A stretch of 64,000 nucleotides of DNA from an uncultured Eubacterium sp. (lineage in GTDB: Bacteria; Bacillota; Clostridia; Lachnospirales; Lachnospiraceae), in the NCBI GenBank assembly GCA_910586225.1, contig CAJUIL010000002.1, positions 1 to 64,000 of the forward strand. Direction: 5' to 3'. The stretch's first letter is position 1, and each line of letters begins with the position of its first letter. Below, one piece after another: positions 19,101 through 27,600 of this stretch. A program made the position numbers and the translations under genes. Under the pieces are notes generated by a model that did not search any database, was not told the DNA's origin, and saw nothing but the letters and a program-made list of their open reading frames with translations.

Positions 19101-19733
19101 ATGCGTGATCTGGAGATCCGGGGTGCGGGCAACCTGCTCGGCGCGCAGCAGAGCGGGCATATGGAGGCAGTCGGATATGATCTGTATTGTAAAATGCTAA
19201 ACGACGCCGTCAGGCAGGCAAAGGGTGTTTCAGCCGCAGAGGATTTTGAGACTTCGATCGATGTCGATATGGACGCTTTTATTCCGCCTTCCTACATTCC
19301 GAACGAATACCAAAAACTAGATATTTATAAGCGGGTGGCAGGCATTGAAACGCAGGATGAGGCAGAGGAAATGACAGAAGAGCTGCTCGACCGCTTCGGC
19401 GATCCGCCGCGCTCGGTCTGCAATCTGTTAAATATTGCCCAGGTAAAGGCAAAAGCGCATCGTGTTTATATCAAAGAAATTACGCAGAAGGGCAAAACGC
19501 TGCGTATCGTGATGCATGAGCACGCCGAGATCGAGACAAGCAAAATACCAGAGCTTGTCAAACAGTATGACGGCAGGCTGACGTTTACGGCAGTCGGCAA
19601 AAATCCGGCGTTTACGTACAATCTGATGAAAAACAGCCGGGACGCGAAAAAAACGGATGTGCTTGCGCTTCTGACCGGGCTGACAGAGGAACTGGCAAAG
19701 ATCTGTATCAGCGCCTGCAGCGCGGTTTTGTGA
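16179..19733 (+). CDS. mfd: Transcription-repair coupling factor Mfd
   Basis: 1184 residues, the normal Mfd length. The protein removes RNA polymerase stalled at DNA damage and recruits UvrA. The N-terminal UvrB-like module holds QFAVRGGILDIY. A CarD-like RNA polymerase-interaction domain follows (about 510-580, DYIVHENHGLGIYRGI). Translocase motifs include GDVGYGKTE (Walker A, about 655-663) and VDEEQRFGV (about 755). GLDISNVNT and QLYQLRGRVGRS are motifs V and VI, and the C-terminal TRCF domain is present. It probably shares a transcript with pth. It is intact. Confidence 0.97.
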   Translation: MNAFIEPIQAMTEFQEIRTWLREKSGSGILEITGCIDPQKLHLIYCLSGDAYSRLIVTFTEQRARELCEEYRFFDRNARYFPAKDILFYQSDIRGNELAKERIQVLKMLADADGCTVVTTFDALMNRMAEPAGFLSKLRTFRVGDTLDMNQMQKDLALMGYERSYQAETPGQFAVRGGILDIYVLTEENPYRIELWGDEIDSIRSYEASSQRSIENLEQIQICPAQEFLPDEAQIREGLRRIREEEGATTSRLRGESRTEEAHRLKTTVDALEEELLELGASDNLDAYLSYFTEQTVCLLDYFDLEHTIVALDEPARIVEQSAAVETEYIDSMQQRLEKGYILPGQVDALFCAKEIFARTERLRTIAFATLELRLAELSFCGVYPLQTRTVNPYNNSFELLVKDLQQYKKKNYKVILLSGSRTRAQRLTQDLADEGLNAFYTEDYDHIVKPGEVMALYGKVKRGYEYPMLKFVVISESDIFGAEKKKKKRRHVKNGEKIASFTDLSVGDYIVHENHGLGIYRGIEKIEVEGIAKDYIKIEYNKGGVLYILATQLDMIQKYSGAGERRPKLNSLGSLEWKKTKTKVRSAVKEIAGELVQLYAAREGQKGYVYGPDTVWQREFEEMFPFEETEDQTMAIEATKRDMESPKIMDRLICGDVGYGKTEIAIRAAFKAVQESKQVVYLAPTTILAQQVYNNFVQRMQDFPIAVGLLCRFRTSAQQKKTIQQLKQGAVDILVGTHRVLSKDVQYKDLGLLIVDEEQRFGVTHKEKIKKLKTNVDVLTLTATPIPRTLHMSLIGIRDMSVLEEPPVDRVPIQTYVMEYNEEMVREAIVRELARDGQVYYVFNRVNQIQDVAARVQSLVPDAAVATAHGQMKERELENIMYQFINGEIDVLVSTTIIETGLDISNVNTMIIQDADNMGLSQLYQLRGRVGRSNRTAYAFLLYKRDKMLREVAEKRLAAIKEFTDLGSGFKIAMRDLEIRGAGNLLGAQQSGHMEAVGYDLYCKMLNDAVRQAKGVSAAEDFETSIDVDMDAFIPPSYIPNEYQKLDIYKRVAGIETQDEAEEMTEELLDRFGDPPRSVCNLLNIAQVKAKAHRVYIKEITQKGKTLRIVMHEHAEIETSKIPELVKQYDGRLTFTAVGKNPAFTYNLMKNSRDAKKTDVLALLTGLTEELAKICISACSAVL

Positions 19734-19750
19734 AAAAATAATGAAACTTC

Positions 19751-19779
19751 TTGCAGATAGCGTTTATTTGCACTATAAT
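19751..19779 (+). promoter_or_regulatory. Promoter of the foldase lipoprotein gene
   Basis: TTGCAG (19751-19756), a 17-base spacer and TATAAT (19774-19779), ending 65 bases before the coding start. Confidence 0.65.
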
Positions 19780-19844
19780 AGTCCGGTGGCAACAGGTCAG
19801 AAAACCGAATGGTTGTATGAAATAATTCAGGAGGCGGTTGATTT

Positions 19845-21035
19845 ATGAAATTGAAAAAAATAACAGCAATGCTGCTTGCGGCGGCAATGCTGACATCGTT
19901 TACAGCTACAGGCTGCGGCAATAAGGTAAATGTTCAGGCGGCAGCGGCTACCTTGGACGGAAAAGAAATTTCCATGGGTGTCGCGAACTTTATGGCGCAG
20001 TATCAGGCGGCGCAGACGGATCTGTATTTTCTGGCTTATTATGGGGAAAATATGTGGAACTCGGACTCTGGCGACGGAACGACGATGACGGATTCTGTAA
20101 AAGACAGCGTGATGGAAAATATCCGTGAATGCTATTTGATGGACGCGCATACAGCGGATTATAAGATTGAGCTGACAGAGGAAGAAAAGACCGCGATCAC
20201 CGAAGCGGCTTCAAAATTTTTGGCAGACAACAGCGCGGAAGCACTTGAGAAAATGGGCGCTACGCAGGAAACAGTAGAAGAAATGCTGCGCTTGTACAAA
20301 ATCCAGACCAAAATGCGCGCGGCGATCCAAGAGGAAATTGATACTAACGTATCGGATGAGGAATGCAAGCAAAAAACATTCAGCTATGTGCGCTTTGACA
20401 AGACAAGCACGGCTGATGCAAAGGACAGCAGCACGACAGCTGCGGACGATGCGGCAGACAATAGCGAAGAAGCTGACAAGAAAGAAACTGATAATAAAGA
20501 GACTGCGGAGCAATTTTTAGAAGCAGCAAAGGATGATCTGGAGGCTGCGGCAAAGGATGCGGAATATTCCGTTTTAACCTGCTCCTACGGAGAAGGAGAT
20601 CTGAACGAGGACGATAATACGACCAGCATGGATATTGAGGTGCTGAAAGCAGCGGACAAGCTGAAAAAGGGAGAGCTGGCGGATTCCGTAATAGCAACGG
20701 ACAACAGCTATTATGTGGTCCGTATGGATTCCCTTGATGATAAGGAAGCTGCAAAAACGAAAAAAGAATCTATCTTAACCCAGCGGCGCAATGATAAATA
20801 CGCAGAGACAGTGGAAAGCTACAAGAAAGACAGCGAGTGGAAGATCAACGAAAGCGAGTGGAAGAAAGTAAATTTCGACGATCTGTATAAGGCAAAGGCA
20901 GAGGAAAACGAGACTTCCACTGACAGCACAGGCACCGATGGCGCGACGGACAGTACAGACGGAACGGGTGCAGACGGTGCGGCCGACAGCGCAGGTACGG
21001 ATGATGCGACCGACAATCCGGATGGAGAGGAATAA
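19845..21035 (+). CDS. PrsA/SurA-like peptidyl-prolyl isomerase lipoprotein
   Basis: A 396-residue lipoprotein. The signal peptide ends in the lipobox TATGC, making C24 the lipid-modified residue on the outer face of the membrane. The next 130 residues follow the SurA_N chaperone pattern (helical, LTEEEKTAITEAASKFL). A parvulin-like region is split by an acidic Ser/Asp/Thr insertion at about 190-222 and resumes near YSVLTCSYGEGDL and ADSVIATDNSYYVVRMDS. The C-terminus is a Thr/Asp/Gly tail with repeated TDG/ADG units. It likely helps fold exported proteins. Catalytic parvulin residues are not certain, so it may act only as a holdase. Confidence 0.75.
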   Translation: MKLKKITAMLLAAAMLTSFTATGCGNKVNVQAAAATLDGKEISMGVANFMAQYQAAQTDLYFLAYYGENMWNSDSGDGTTMTDSVKDSVMENIRECYLMDAHTADYKIELTEEEKTAITEAASKFLADNSAEALEKMGATQETVEEMLRLYKIQTKMRAAIQEEIDTNVSDEECKQKTFSYVRFDKTSTADAKDSSTTAADDAADNSEEADKKETDNKETAEQFLEAAKDDLEAAAKDAEYSVLTCSYGEGDLNEDDNTTSMDIEVLKAADKLKKGELADSVIATDNSYYVVRMDSLDDKEAAKTKKESILTQRRNDKYAETVESYKKDSEWKINESEWKKVNFDDLYKAKAEENETSTDSTGTDGATDSTDGTGADGAADSAGTDDATDNPDGEE

Positions 21036-21047
21036 AAAGGTTATGCA

Positions 21048-21087
21048 AGACAGATACTGTAAGTAATTACAGTACTGTCTTTCTTTG
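21048..21087 (+). terminator. Rho-independent terminator
   Basis: AAGACAG..ACTGTAA and TTACAGTACTGTCTT form a stem with a short internal bulge, followed by TCTTT. It lies 12 bases after the lipoprotein gene and 25 bases before the ABC exporter gene. Confidence 0.7.
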
Positions 21088-21107
21088 CTAATACGAGGGT
21101 AGCGGTT

Positions 21108-22895
21108 ATGAAAAAAATATTGTATTTCTTAAAGGATTATAAAAAAGAAAGCATCCTTGCCCCATTGTTTAAAATGCTGGAGGCAGTTTTTGAGCTGATC
21201 GTCCCGCTCGTTATGGCGGCGATCATTGATGTTGGCATCGCGGGCAGCGATAAGAACTATGTGATCCGGATGTGTATGGTGATGATCGGGCTGGGCGTGG
21301 TCGGGCTGACTTGTTCGATCACGGCACAGTATTTTGCGGCCAAAGCAGCGGTCGGTATGGCGACAAAGCTGCGCCATGCGGTGTTTTTTCATATCCAGAG
21401 CTTGTCCTTTTCCAGCCTTGACCAGATCGGGACATCGACCTTGATCACTCGTATGACGAGCGACATCAACCAGGTGCAGTCCGGCATCAATCTGTTTTTG
21501 CGCTTGTTTTTGCGGTCGCCGTTTATCGTGTTTGGCGCGATGGTCATGGCGTTTACGGTAGATGTGAAAGCGGCGCTTATTTTTGTCGTAACGATCCCGC
21601 TGTTGTCGCTGGTCGTGTTTGGCGTAATGTGCGTGAGTATCCCGCTTTACAAAAAGGTGCAGGGCGGTTTGGATGAGGTGCTGACGCTCGTACGGGAGAA
21701 TTTGACTGGAGTGCGTGTTATACGTGCGTTCCATAAAGAAGAAGAGGAAATCAGAAGCTTTAACCATAAAAATCAAATGCTGAACAAAGACCAGCAGTAT
21801 GTAGGCAGGATATCGGCGCTTATGAATCCGGTTACTTATGTGATCATCAACGCTGCTACGCTTGTGCTGATCTGGACGGGTGCGGTGCGCGTGGACACCG
21901 GGTACTTAACGCAGGGTGAGGTTGTAGCTTTGGTCAATTATATGTCGCAGATCCTTGTGGAGCTGATCAAGCTGGCGAATTTGATCGTAAGCGTGACAAA
22001 AGCGATCGCGTGCGGCAAGCGTGTGGCGGATGTGCTGGATGTAGAAGCAGGGATGGCGGATTACCGCGAGGCTGGTAACGAAGCTGTCACGGCGGACCAA
22101 GATACGCAAAGGACGCCAAAGGTTTCTTTTTGCGGCGTCAGTATGTCGTATCATCGTTCGGGCGAGTATGCGGTTTCGGATATTGACTTTGACGCATATC
22201 CAGGTGAAACGATCGGTATTATTGGCGGAACAGGGTCTGGAAAGAGTACGGTTGTTCATTTGATACCAAGATTTTATGACGTTTCCAAGGGCTGTGTAAA
22301 AGTGGACGGCAGAGACGTACGTGATTATGATCTGGAGGAGCTGCGCGGTAAAACGGGTGTCGTAATGCAGAAGGCGGTTTTGTTCCAGGGGACGATACGG
22401 GAAAACCTGAAATGGGGAAATGAAAACGCCTCGGAGGAACAGCTGCAGGCGGCGATCACAGCAGCACAGGCGGCGGATGTGATCGAAGCGAAAGAGCTGG
22501 GACTGGACGAACCGATCGAGCAGGGCGGTAAAAATTTGTCCGGCGGGCAGCGCCAGCGGCTGACGATCGCGAGGGCGCTTGTGCGCAGGCCGGAAATCCT
22601 GATTTTGGACGACAGCGCGAGCGCACTGGATTTTGCGACGGATGCAAGGCTGCGCGCGTCCCTGCGGGAGCTGGATTACCAGCCGGTCGTATTTATCGTG
22701 TCCCAAAGAACCTCTTCGGTGCAGTCCGCAGACTGTATTCTCGTATTAGACGACGGGGAGCTGGTTGGAAAGGGCACGCATGAGCAGCTGTTGGAAAGCT
22801 GCAGCGTTTATCAGGAGATCTACGCGTCGCAGTTCCGTGCGGAAACAGAACACGGGACGCGCAAAGCAGACCAGACGGAAGGAGGCACAGCGTGA
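21108..22895 (+). CDS. ABC exporter subunit with degenerate ATPase site
   Basis: A 595-residue half-transporter: six transmembrane helices (about 1-320) fused to a nucleotide-binding domain. It has Walker A GGTGSGKST (about 371) and signature LSGGQRQR (about 476). In Walker B, LILDDSASALD carries Asp where the catalytic Glu is normal, and the switch motif reads VSQRTSS, with Gln for His. These are the changes known from the non-catalytic partner of heterodimeric exporters such as TM287/288 and BmrCD. The next gene supplies the complete site. The substrate (drug, lipid or peptide) cannot be read from sequence. Confidence 0.9.
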   Translation: MKKILYFLKDYKKESILAPLFKMLEAVFELIVPLVMAAIIDVGIAGSDKNYVIRMCMVMIGLGVVGLTCSITAQYFAAKAAVGMATKLRHAVFFHIQSLSFSSLDQIGTSTLITRMTSDINQVQSGINLFLRLFLRSPFIVFGAMVMAFTVDVKAALIFVVTIPLLSLVVFGVMCVSIPLYKKVQGGLDEVLTLVRENLTGVRVIRAFHKEEEEIRSFNHKNQMLNKDQQYVGRISALMNPVTYVIINAATLVLIWTGAVRVDTGYLTQGEVVALVNYMSQILVELIKLANLIVSVTKAIACGKRVADVLDVEAGMADYREAGNEAVTADQDTQRTPKVSFCGVSMSYHRSGEYAVSDIDFDAYPGETIGIIGGTGSGKSTVVHLIPRFYDVSKGCVKVDGRDVRDYDLEELRGKTGVVMQKAVLFQGTIRENLKWGNENASEEQLQAAITAAQAADVIEAKELGLDEPIEQGGKNLSGGQRQRLTIARALVRRPEILILDDSASALDFATDARLRASLRELDYQPVVFIVSQRTSSVQSADCILVLDDGELVGKGTHEQLLESCSVYQEIYASQFRAETEHGTRKADQTEGGTA

Positions 22896-24643
22896 TGGAA
22901 GGCAAGAAAAAGCAATCAGAAACAATCAAAAAAGTACTTGCTTATATTAAGAAATACCAGATCCTCGTACTGCTGTCGCTTCTTTTTGCCGCAGCTACCG
23001 TGTTTGCCACCTTGTATTTTCCAATCCTGACCGGGGATGCTGTGGATTTGATCATAGAAAAGGGGCTGGTGGATTTTTCAGGGATCCTAGAGATTGTGAA
23101 AAAGGCGGGCGCCATGATTGCGGTAACCGCGGTGGCACAATGGCTGATGAACATAATCAACAATCGGATTACGTATCAGGTCATCCGGGATATCAGGGAA
23201 GAGGCGTTTGCAAAAATAGAAAAGCTGCCGTTAAAATATTTGGACGCGCATCCGGCCGGGGAGATCGTCAGCCGGGTCATAGCGGATGTCGACCAGTTTG
23301 CGGATGGGCTTTTGATGGGATTTACACAGCTGTTTACCGGGCTTTTGACGATTGCCGGTACGCTCTGCTTTATGCTTATGGTCAATCCTGCGATCACCGC
23401 GGTCGTAGTCGTTGTAACGCCGGTTTCGCTGTTTATGGCGGCTTTTATCGCGAAAAATACGTATCAGATGTTCCAGAAACAGTCGCAGAGCCGCGGTGCG
23501 CAGACAGCTTTGATCGATGAGATGATCGGTAACCAAAAGGTCGTTCAGGCGTTCGGGAGACAGCGCAGAGCGCTGGAACAGTTTGACGAGATCAACGCGG
23601 ATCTGGAAAAGTATTCGCTGCGCGCAATCTTCTTTTCCTCGATCACGAATCCGGCGACACGGTTTGTAAACAGCCTTGTCTATACCGGAGTGGCGATATT
23701 TGGCGCGCTGGCGGTTATTCAGGGCGGCTTGAGCGTCGGACAGCTTTCTTGCTTTTTAAGCTATGCCAACCAGTATACGAAGCCGTTTAATGAAATCTCC
23801 GGCGTTATTACGGAGCTGCAGAATGCACTTGCTTGTGCGGCGCGTATTTTCGAGCTGATCGAAGAAGAGCCGCAGATACCAGACAGCCCGCAGGCAAGGG
23901 TACTGGAGCAGGCTGACGGCAGCGTAACGCTGGAACACGTAAGCTTTTCTTACGCACCAGAGCAGAAATTAATTGAAGATTTTAATCTAAAGGTATTGCC
24001 GAGCCAGCGTATTGCGATCGTAGGGCCGACAGGCTGTGGAAAAACAACGATGATCAATCTTTTGATGCGCTTTTATGATCCGAACGCGGGTGTGATCAAG
24101 GTCAGCGGTACGGATATCCGTGACATTACACGCAGGAGCCTGCGCGGCTCTTACGGGATGGTGCTCCAAGAGACTTGGCTGCGCAGCGGGACGATCCGGG
24201 ATAATATCTGCATGGGACGGCCGGATGCTACGCAGGAGGAGATGGTAGAAGCGGCGAAGGCAGCTCATGCGCACAGTTTTATCAAGCGCCTGCCGCAGGG
24301 GTATGATACGCTGGTCAGGGAGGACGGCGGCAACCTTTCCCAAGGCCAGAAGCAGCTTTTGTGTATTGCGAGGGTCATGCTCTGCCTGCCGCCAATGCTT
24401 ATTTTGGATGAAGCGACTTCTTCGATCGATACGCGTACAGAGCTGCGGATCCAAAAAGCGTTTGCAGCCATGATGCAGGGACGGACCAGCTTTATCGTTG
24501 CGCATCGGTTGTCTACGATCGAGAGTGCGGATGTGATCCTTGTCATGCAGGGCGGACGGATCATCGAGCAGGGTTCGCATCAGGAGCTTCTGCAAAAAAA
24601 CGGATTTTATGCGACTTTGTACAAGAGCCAGTTTGCACGTTAG
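22895..24643 (+). CDS. ABC exporter subunit with canonical ATPase site
   Basis: A 582-residue partner of the preceding subunit. The ATG at 22895 overlaps the previous stop (TGATG), and GGAAGGAGG sits 10 bases ahead, so the two are translationally coupled. Six transmembrane helices are followed by Walker A GPTGCGKTT (about 376), signature LSQGQKQLL (about 480), Walker B LILDEATSSID with catalytic Glu (about 502) and VAHRLSTI with the switch His (about 535). Together they form a type IV heterodimeric exporter with one active and one regulatory ATP site. Confidence 0.92.
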   Translation: MEGKKKQSETIKKVLAYIKKYQILVLLSLLFAAATVFATLYFPILTGDAVDLIIEKGLVDFSGILEIVKKAGAMIAVTAVAQWLMNIINNRITYQVIRDIREEAFAKIEKLPLKYLDAHPAGEIVSRVIADVDQFADGLLMGFTQLFTGLLTIAGTLCFMLMVNPAITAVVVVVTPVSLFMAAFIAKNTYQMFQKQSQSRGAQTALIDEMIGNQKVVQAFGRQRRALEQFDEINADLEKYSLRAIFFSSITNPATRFVNSLVYTGVAIFGALAVIQGGLSVGQLSCFLSYANQYTKPFNEISGVITELQNALACAARIFELIEEEPQIPDSPQARVLEQADGSVTLEHVSFSYAPEQKLIEDFNLKVLPSQRIAIVGPTGCGKTTMINLLMRFYDPNAGVIKVSGTDIRDITRRSLRGSYGMVLQETWLRSGTIRDNICMGRPDATQEEMVEAAKAAHAHSFIKRLPQGYDTLVREDGGNLSQGQKQLLCIARVMLCLPPMLILDEATSSIDTRTELRIQKAFAAMMQGRTSFIVAHRLSTIESADVILVMQGGRIIEQGSHQELLQKNGFYATLYKSQFAR

Positions 24644-24719
24644 GGCCGCGGCGCTATGGAACCATATGGAGGATCCGGCATAAAATAACATATAGGCGGG
24701 CGGCGGTTCTTAGAACATA

Positions 24720-24762
24720 TTGAACAGTTCAATTTTGAAAAACAGGACGGAAAGTATATAAT
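24720..24762 (+). promoter_or_regulatory. Upstream murA promoter with TTGAACAGTTCAA palindrome
   Basis: TTGAACAGTTCAA (24720-24732) is a perfect palindrome just ahead of TTGAAA (24735-24740), a 16-base spacer and TATAAT (24757-24762). A second palindrome, GTTCTTAGAAC, lies just upstream at about 24706-24716. Confidence 0.45.
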
Positions 24763-24785
24763 TTGCTATAATTTTTCAAGAAGTA

Positions 24786-24815
24786 TTGACAAAAAAGAAA
24801 TTTAGCTACTATAAT
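24786..24815 (+). promoter_or_regulatory. Proximal murA promoter
   Basis: TTGACA (24786-24791), an 18-base spacer and TATAAT (24810-24815), 70 bases before the murA start. Both hexamers are consensus, so this is probably the main promoter. Confidence 0.7.
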
Positions 24816-24885
24816 TACGTGTTAATGGTGGTATGATAATTTATGATTGCGGTCTTTTCATGATAGAGACAGATTGAGGTGTGAG

Positions 24886-26181
24886 ATGGAACAGTATTAT
24901 GTGATCAAGGGTGGAATTCCGCTTGTCGGAGAAGTGGAGATCGGGGGAGCTAAAAATGCGGCGCTGGCAATACTGGCTGCTGCTATTATGACAGACGAAA
25001 CCGTTACCATCGATAATCTTCCGAACGTGCGTGATATTAATGTGCTGCTGGAGGCAATGGCGGAAATAGGGGCAAAAATTCACCGTGTGGATGAGCATAC
25101 TGTAAAAATTAACGGTTCCCATATCCGGGAGCTGTGCGTGGAATATGAATATATCAAAAAAATACGTGCATCTTATTACCTGCTGGGCGCGCTGCTTGGA
25201 AAATATAACCATGCGGAGGTGGCGCTTCCGGGCGGCTGCGATATCGGGAGCAGGCCGATCGACCTGCATCTGAAGGGCTTTCGCGCGCTGGGCGCGGACG
25301 TGTCGATACAGCACGGCCTGATCATTGCCGAGGCAGGATATCTGAAAGGAACCCATATCTATCTTGATAAAGTCTCTGTCGGAGCTACGATCAATATTAT
25401 GATGGCAGCTTCTATGGCAAACGGTAAGACCATTATCGAAAACGCGGCGAAGGAGCCGCACGTTGTAGACGTAGCTAATTTTTTAAATAGTATGGGTGCG
25501 AATATCCGCGGCGCTGGAACGGACGTGATCCGTATTGTGGGCGTGGAGCGGCTTCATGCGACGGAATATTCGATCATTCCGGACCAGATCGAGGCTGGCA
25601 CGTTTATGTTTGCCGCTGCGGCGACAAAGGGCGACGTGACAGTAAAAAATGTCATTCCAAAGCATCTGGAGGCTACTACGGCAAAGCTGCTGGAGGTAGG
25701 CTGCGAGGTAGAGGAGTTTGACGACGCGGTCAGAGTCGTATGCTCCAAGCCGATGCGCCATACGCAGGTGACGACGCTGGCATATCCAGGCTTTCCAACC
25801 GATATGCAGCCGCAGATGTCTGTGCTGCTCGGCATTGCGCAGGGCACCAGTACGGTAACGGAAAGCATTTTTGAAAACAGGTTCCGCTATGTGGATGAAT
25901 TGACGCGGATGGGCGCAAATATTAAGGTCGAAAGTAATATCGCGATCATCAACGGGGTGTCAAGCTATATGGGCGCACGGGTGAGCGCGCCGGATCTGCG
26001 GGCGGGAGCGGCTCTTGTGATAGCCGGACTGGCAGCAGAAGGAATAACGGTTGTCGATAATATCCATTATATCGAACGTGGTTACGAGCAGTTTGAAAAC
26101 AAGCTGAGCGAATTGGGTGCACGGATTGAAAAGGTGTGTTCGGAAAAAGAGATCCAGAAATTTACTCTAAAGGTGAGTTAA
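24886..26181 (+). CDS. murA: UDP-GlcNAc 1-carboxyvinyltransferase MurA
   Basis: A 431-residue enzyme that transfers enolpyruvate to UDP-GlcNAc, the first committed step of peptidoglycan synthesis in the cytoplasm. It starts with EQYYVIKGG; GGAKNAAL is the family N-terminal signature. Catalytic C118 is in LPGGCDIGSRPIDLH, so the enzyme should be fosfomycin-sensitive. The start at 24886 has AGGTG upstream; a longer in-frame start 39 bases earlier lacks a ribosome site. Low GC Gram-positives usually have two murA copies, and this is one of them. Two promoters precede it. Confidence 0.96.
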   Translation: MEQYYVIKGGIPLVGEVEIGGAKNAALAILAAAIMTDETVTIDNLPNVRDINVLLEAMAEIGAKIHRVDEHTVKINGSHIRELCVEYEYIKKIRASYYLLGALLGKYNHAEVALPGGCDIGSRPIDLHLKGFRALGADVSIQHGLIIAEAGYLKGTHIYLDKVSVGATINIMMAASMANGKTIIENAAKEPHVVDVANFLNSMGANIRGAGTDVIRIVGVERLHATEYSIIPDQIEAGTFMFAAAATKGDVTVKNVIPKHLEATTAKLLEVGCEVEEFDDAVRVVCSKPMRHTQVTTLAYPGFPTDMQPQMSVLLGIAQGTSTVTESIFENRFRYVDELTRMGANIKVESNIAIINGVSSYMGARVSAPDLRAGAALVIAGLAAEGITVVDNIHYIERGYEQFENKLSELGARIEKVCSEKEIQKFTLKVS

Positions 26182-26187
26182 CAGGAA

Positions 26188-26217
26188 GGAACTGTCAGGA
26201 TATTTCTTGACAGTTCC
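26188..26217. terminator. Bidirectional terminator after murA
   Basis: GGAACTGTCA (26188-26197) pairs with TGACAGTTCC (26208-26217), with TAATTTATTTTTT on the plus-strand side. It separates the convergent murA and HD-GYP genes. Confidence 0.8.
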
Positions 26218-26234
26218 TAATTTATTTTTTGCGA

Positions 26235-27152
26235 TCAGATAAGCGAAGCAATAGATAGATCGCATTTTGCAAGGTCGATACATTCCCCGGTGTCGAGCTG
26301 TACAAGCGGGCGGGATAAATGCTGACGGTTTAAAAGCACAATATTGGCGGCACGGCCGTCGCTTAACAGTATATGATTATTTTGGTAGGCGGAAGCGATG
26401 CGCTCCAAAAAGGTCAGGATAAATTTGGGTTTGTATTTTGACAGACCGTCTTTCTCAAATTCAGAGATTACTTGAAACGGACAGAGCGGTGCGCGATAGG
26501 CGCGAGCGGCAGTCATTGCGTCATAGACGTCCGCGATCGCGATGATCTGCGCGAAATCGTCGATGGCATCTGTAGTAGATTTGGCCGGATAACCAGAGCC
26601 GTCACAGCGCTCATGATGCATCAGCGCGGCGTTTTTTACCCGTGGATCCAGCGGCAGCGGCCTCAGCAGATCGTATCCAAACTGGGCGTGCTGGCAGAGC
26701 AGGTCGTATTCTTCATCTGTAAGCCTTTCCTGCTTGTTTAATAAGTCGTCTGGTATGAGTGATTTTCCGATATCATGCAAAAGTCCGCAGAGGGTCAGGA
26801 TTTGCATATCCGGAGCGGAAAGCTTCAGCCATTTGCCGATCATGCGCGTGATCAGCGCTACATTCAGGCTGTGAACATAAATGCTGTCGTCCACATGGCG
26901 CATATTGTGCAGCATATCAAAAAAATCAATGGTCGTCTGTCCGGGCCGGATCATAGAAGCTGCTTTTTCCACAAGCTCGTCCGGGGATATAAAATTTCCG
27001 GCAAGGATCGTGCCGCAGTAATTTTTCAGTTCCTTTAGGCATACGGCAAAATCAACCTGAAAGCTCATAAATTCCGGGCTTTGCCTTACGGCCTGTGAGT
27101 AAATGCGGTTCTGAGACGGCGGTGTGACGCCTGTGTTTTCTGGTTCTTTCAT
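26235..27152 (-). CDS. HD-GYP domain phosphodiesterase
   Basis: A 305-residue cytoplasmic protein. The HD-GYP domain spans about 85-235. Metal ligands are visible in LLHDIGK, MHHERCDGSGYP and IADVYDAMTA, matching enzymes that hydrolyse cyclic di-GMP. The N-terminal 80 residues are of no recognised sensor type, and the C-terminal 60 form a small beta domain ending in a cysteine/aspartate-rich stretch. The protein has no receiver or membrane segment, so regulation of the activity is unclear. It is monocistronic between two terminator or riboswitch regions. Confidence 0.85.
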   Translation of the reverse strand: MKEPENTGVTPPSQNRIYSQAVRQSPEFMSFQVDFAVCLKELKNYCGTILAGNFISPDELVEKAASMIRPGQTTIDFFDMLHNMRHVDDSIYVHSLNVALITRMIGKWLKLSAPDMQILTLCGLLHDIGKSLIPDDLLNKQERLTDEEYDLLCQHAQFGYDLLRPLPLDPRVKNAALMHHERCDGSGYPAKSTTDAIDDFAQIIAIADVYDAMTAARAYRAPLCPFQVISEFEKDGLSKYKPKFILTFLERIASAYQNNHILLSDGRAANIVLLNRQHLSRPLVQLDTGECIDLAKCDLSIASLI

Positions 27153-27358
27153 GTAAACCTCCCCAATGATTGTGTTCCTTAAAAAATACGTAACGATTCT
27201 ATTATCGGATGAAAATCAGAAAATGTCAATATTTAGCATTGACTTTTCTTTGAAATTGGTGTATGGTTGTAACAGTTTAGCTTAGCTGAGATGCAGCAGA
27301 GCTAAATGATAGATTTTAGGAGTTAGATTTGAGAATTCAAAAATTGCATACGATTTTT

Positions 27359-27462
27359 CTCTTATTCAGAGTGATGGAGATACAAAGGATCTGTGAAGTC
27401 ACGGCAACCCCCTGCTTTTGCGTGGAAGGTGCCAACCTGAGCGAGTAATCGAACAATAAGAG
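27359..27462 (+). ncRNA. SAM-I (S-box) riboswitch aptamer
   Basis: Closing helix P1 is CTCTTATT (27359-27366) with AATAAGAG (27455-27462). Inside lie the conserved blocks: AGAGTGATGGAG, then GATCTGTGAAGTCACGGCAA followed by CC, and later GGAAGGTGCCAACCTGAGCG. This matches the S-box leader that binds S-adenosylmethionine. Since metK makes SAM, binding should lower metK expression through the terminator just downstream. Confidence 0.93.
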
Positions 27463-27486
27463 GATTTGATGATTTAACCGAACAGT

Positions 27487-27515
27487 CAGGTCCGCTTATC
27501 GCGAACCTGTTTTTT
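27487..27515 (+). terminator. Riboswitch expression-platform terminator
   Basis: CAGGTCCGC and GCGAACCTG (27501-27509) form a stem with one mismatch around TTATC, followed by TTTTTT. It lies 25 bases after the aptamer and stops transcription before metK when SAM is bound. Confidence 0.85.
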
Positions 27516-27600
27516 GTTGCGTATCGGCAGATGTGATTAAAAATCATCGAAAGAATCGCGCGGGGAATTGCTGCGCGTTTCTGAAACGAAAGGAAAAAGT

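Noticed and set aside
21906..22706. Long minus-strand open frame within the ABC exporter gene
   Set aside because: It lies over a conserved gene on the other strand and has no supporting signal.
24720..24732. LexA (SOS) box before murA
   Set aside because: The core GAAC-A-GTTC has a 1-base gap rather than the usual 4, so it does not fit the Gram-positive SOS box.
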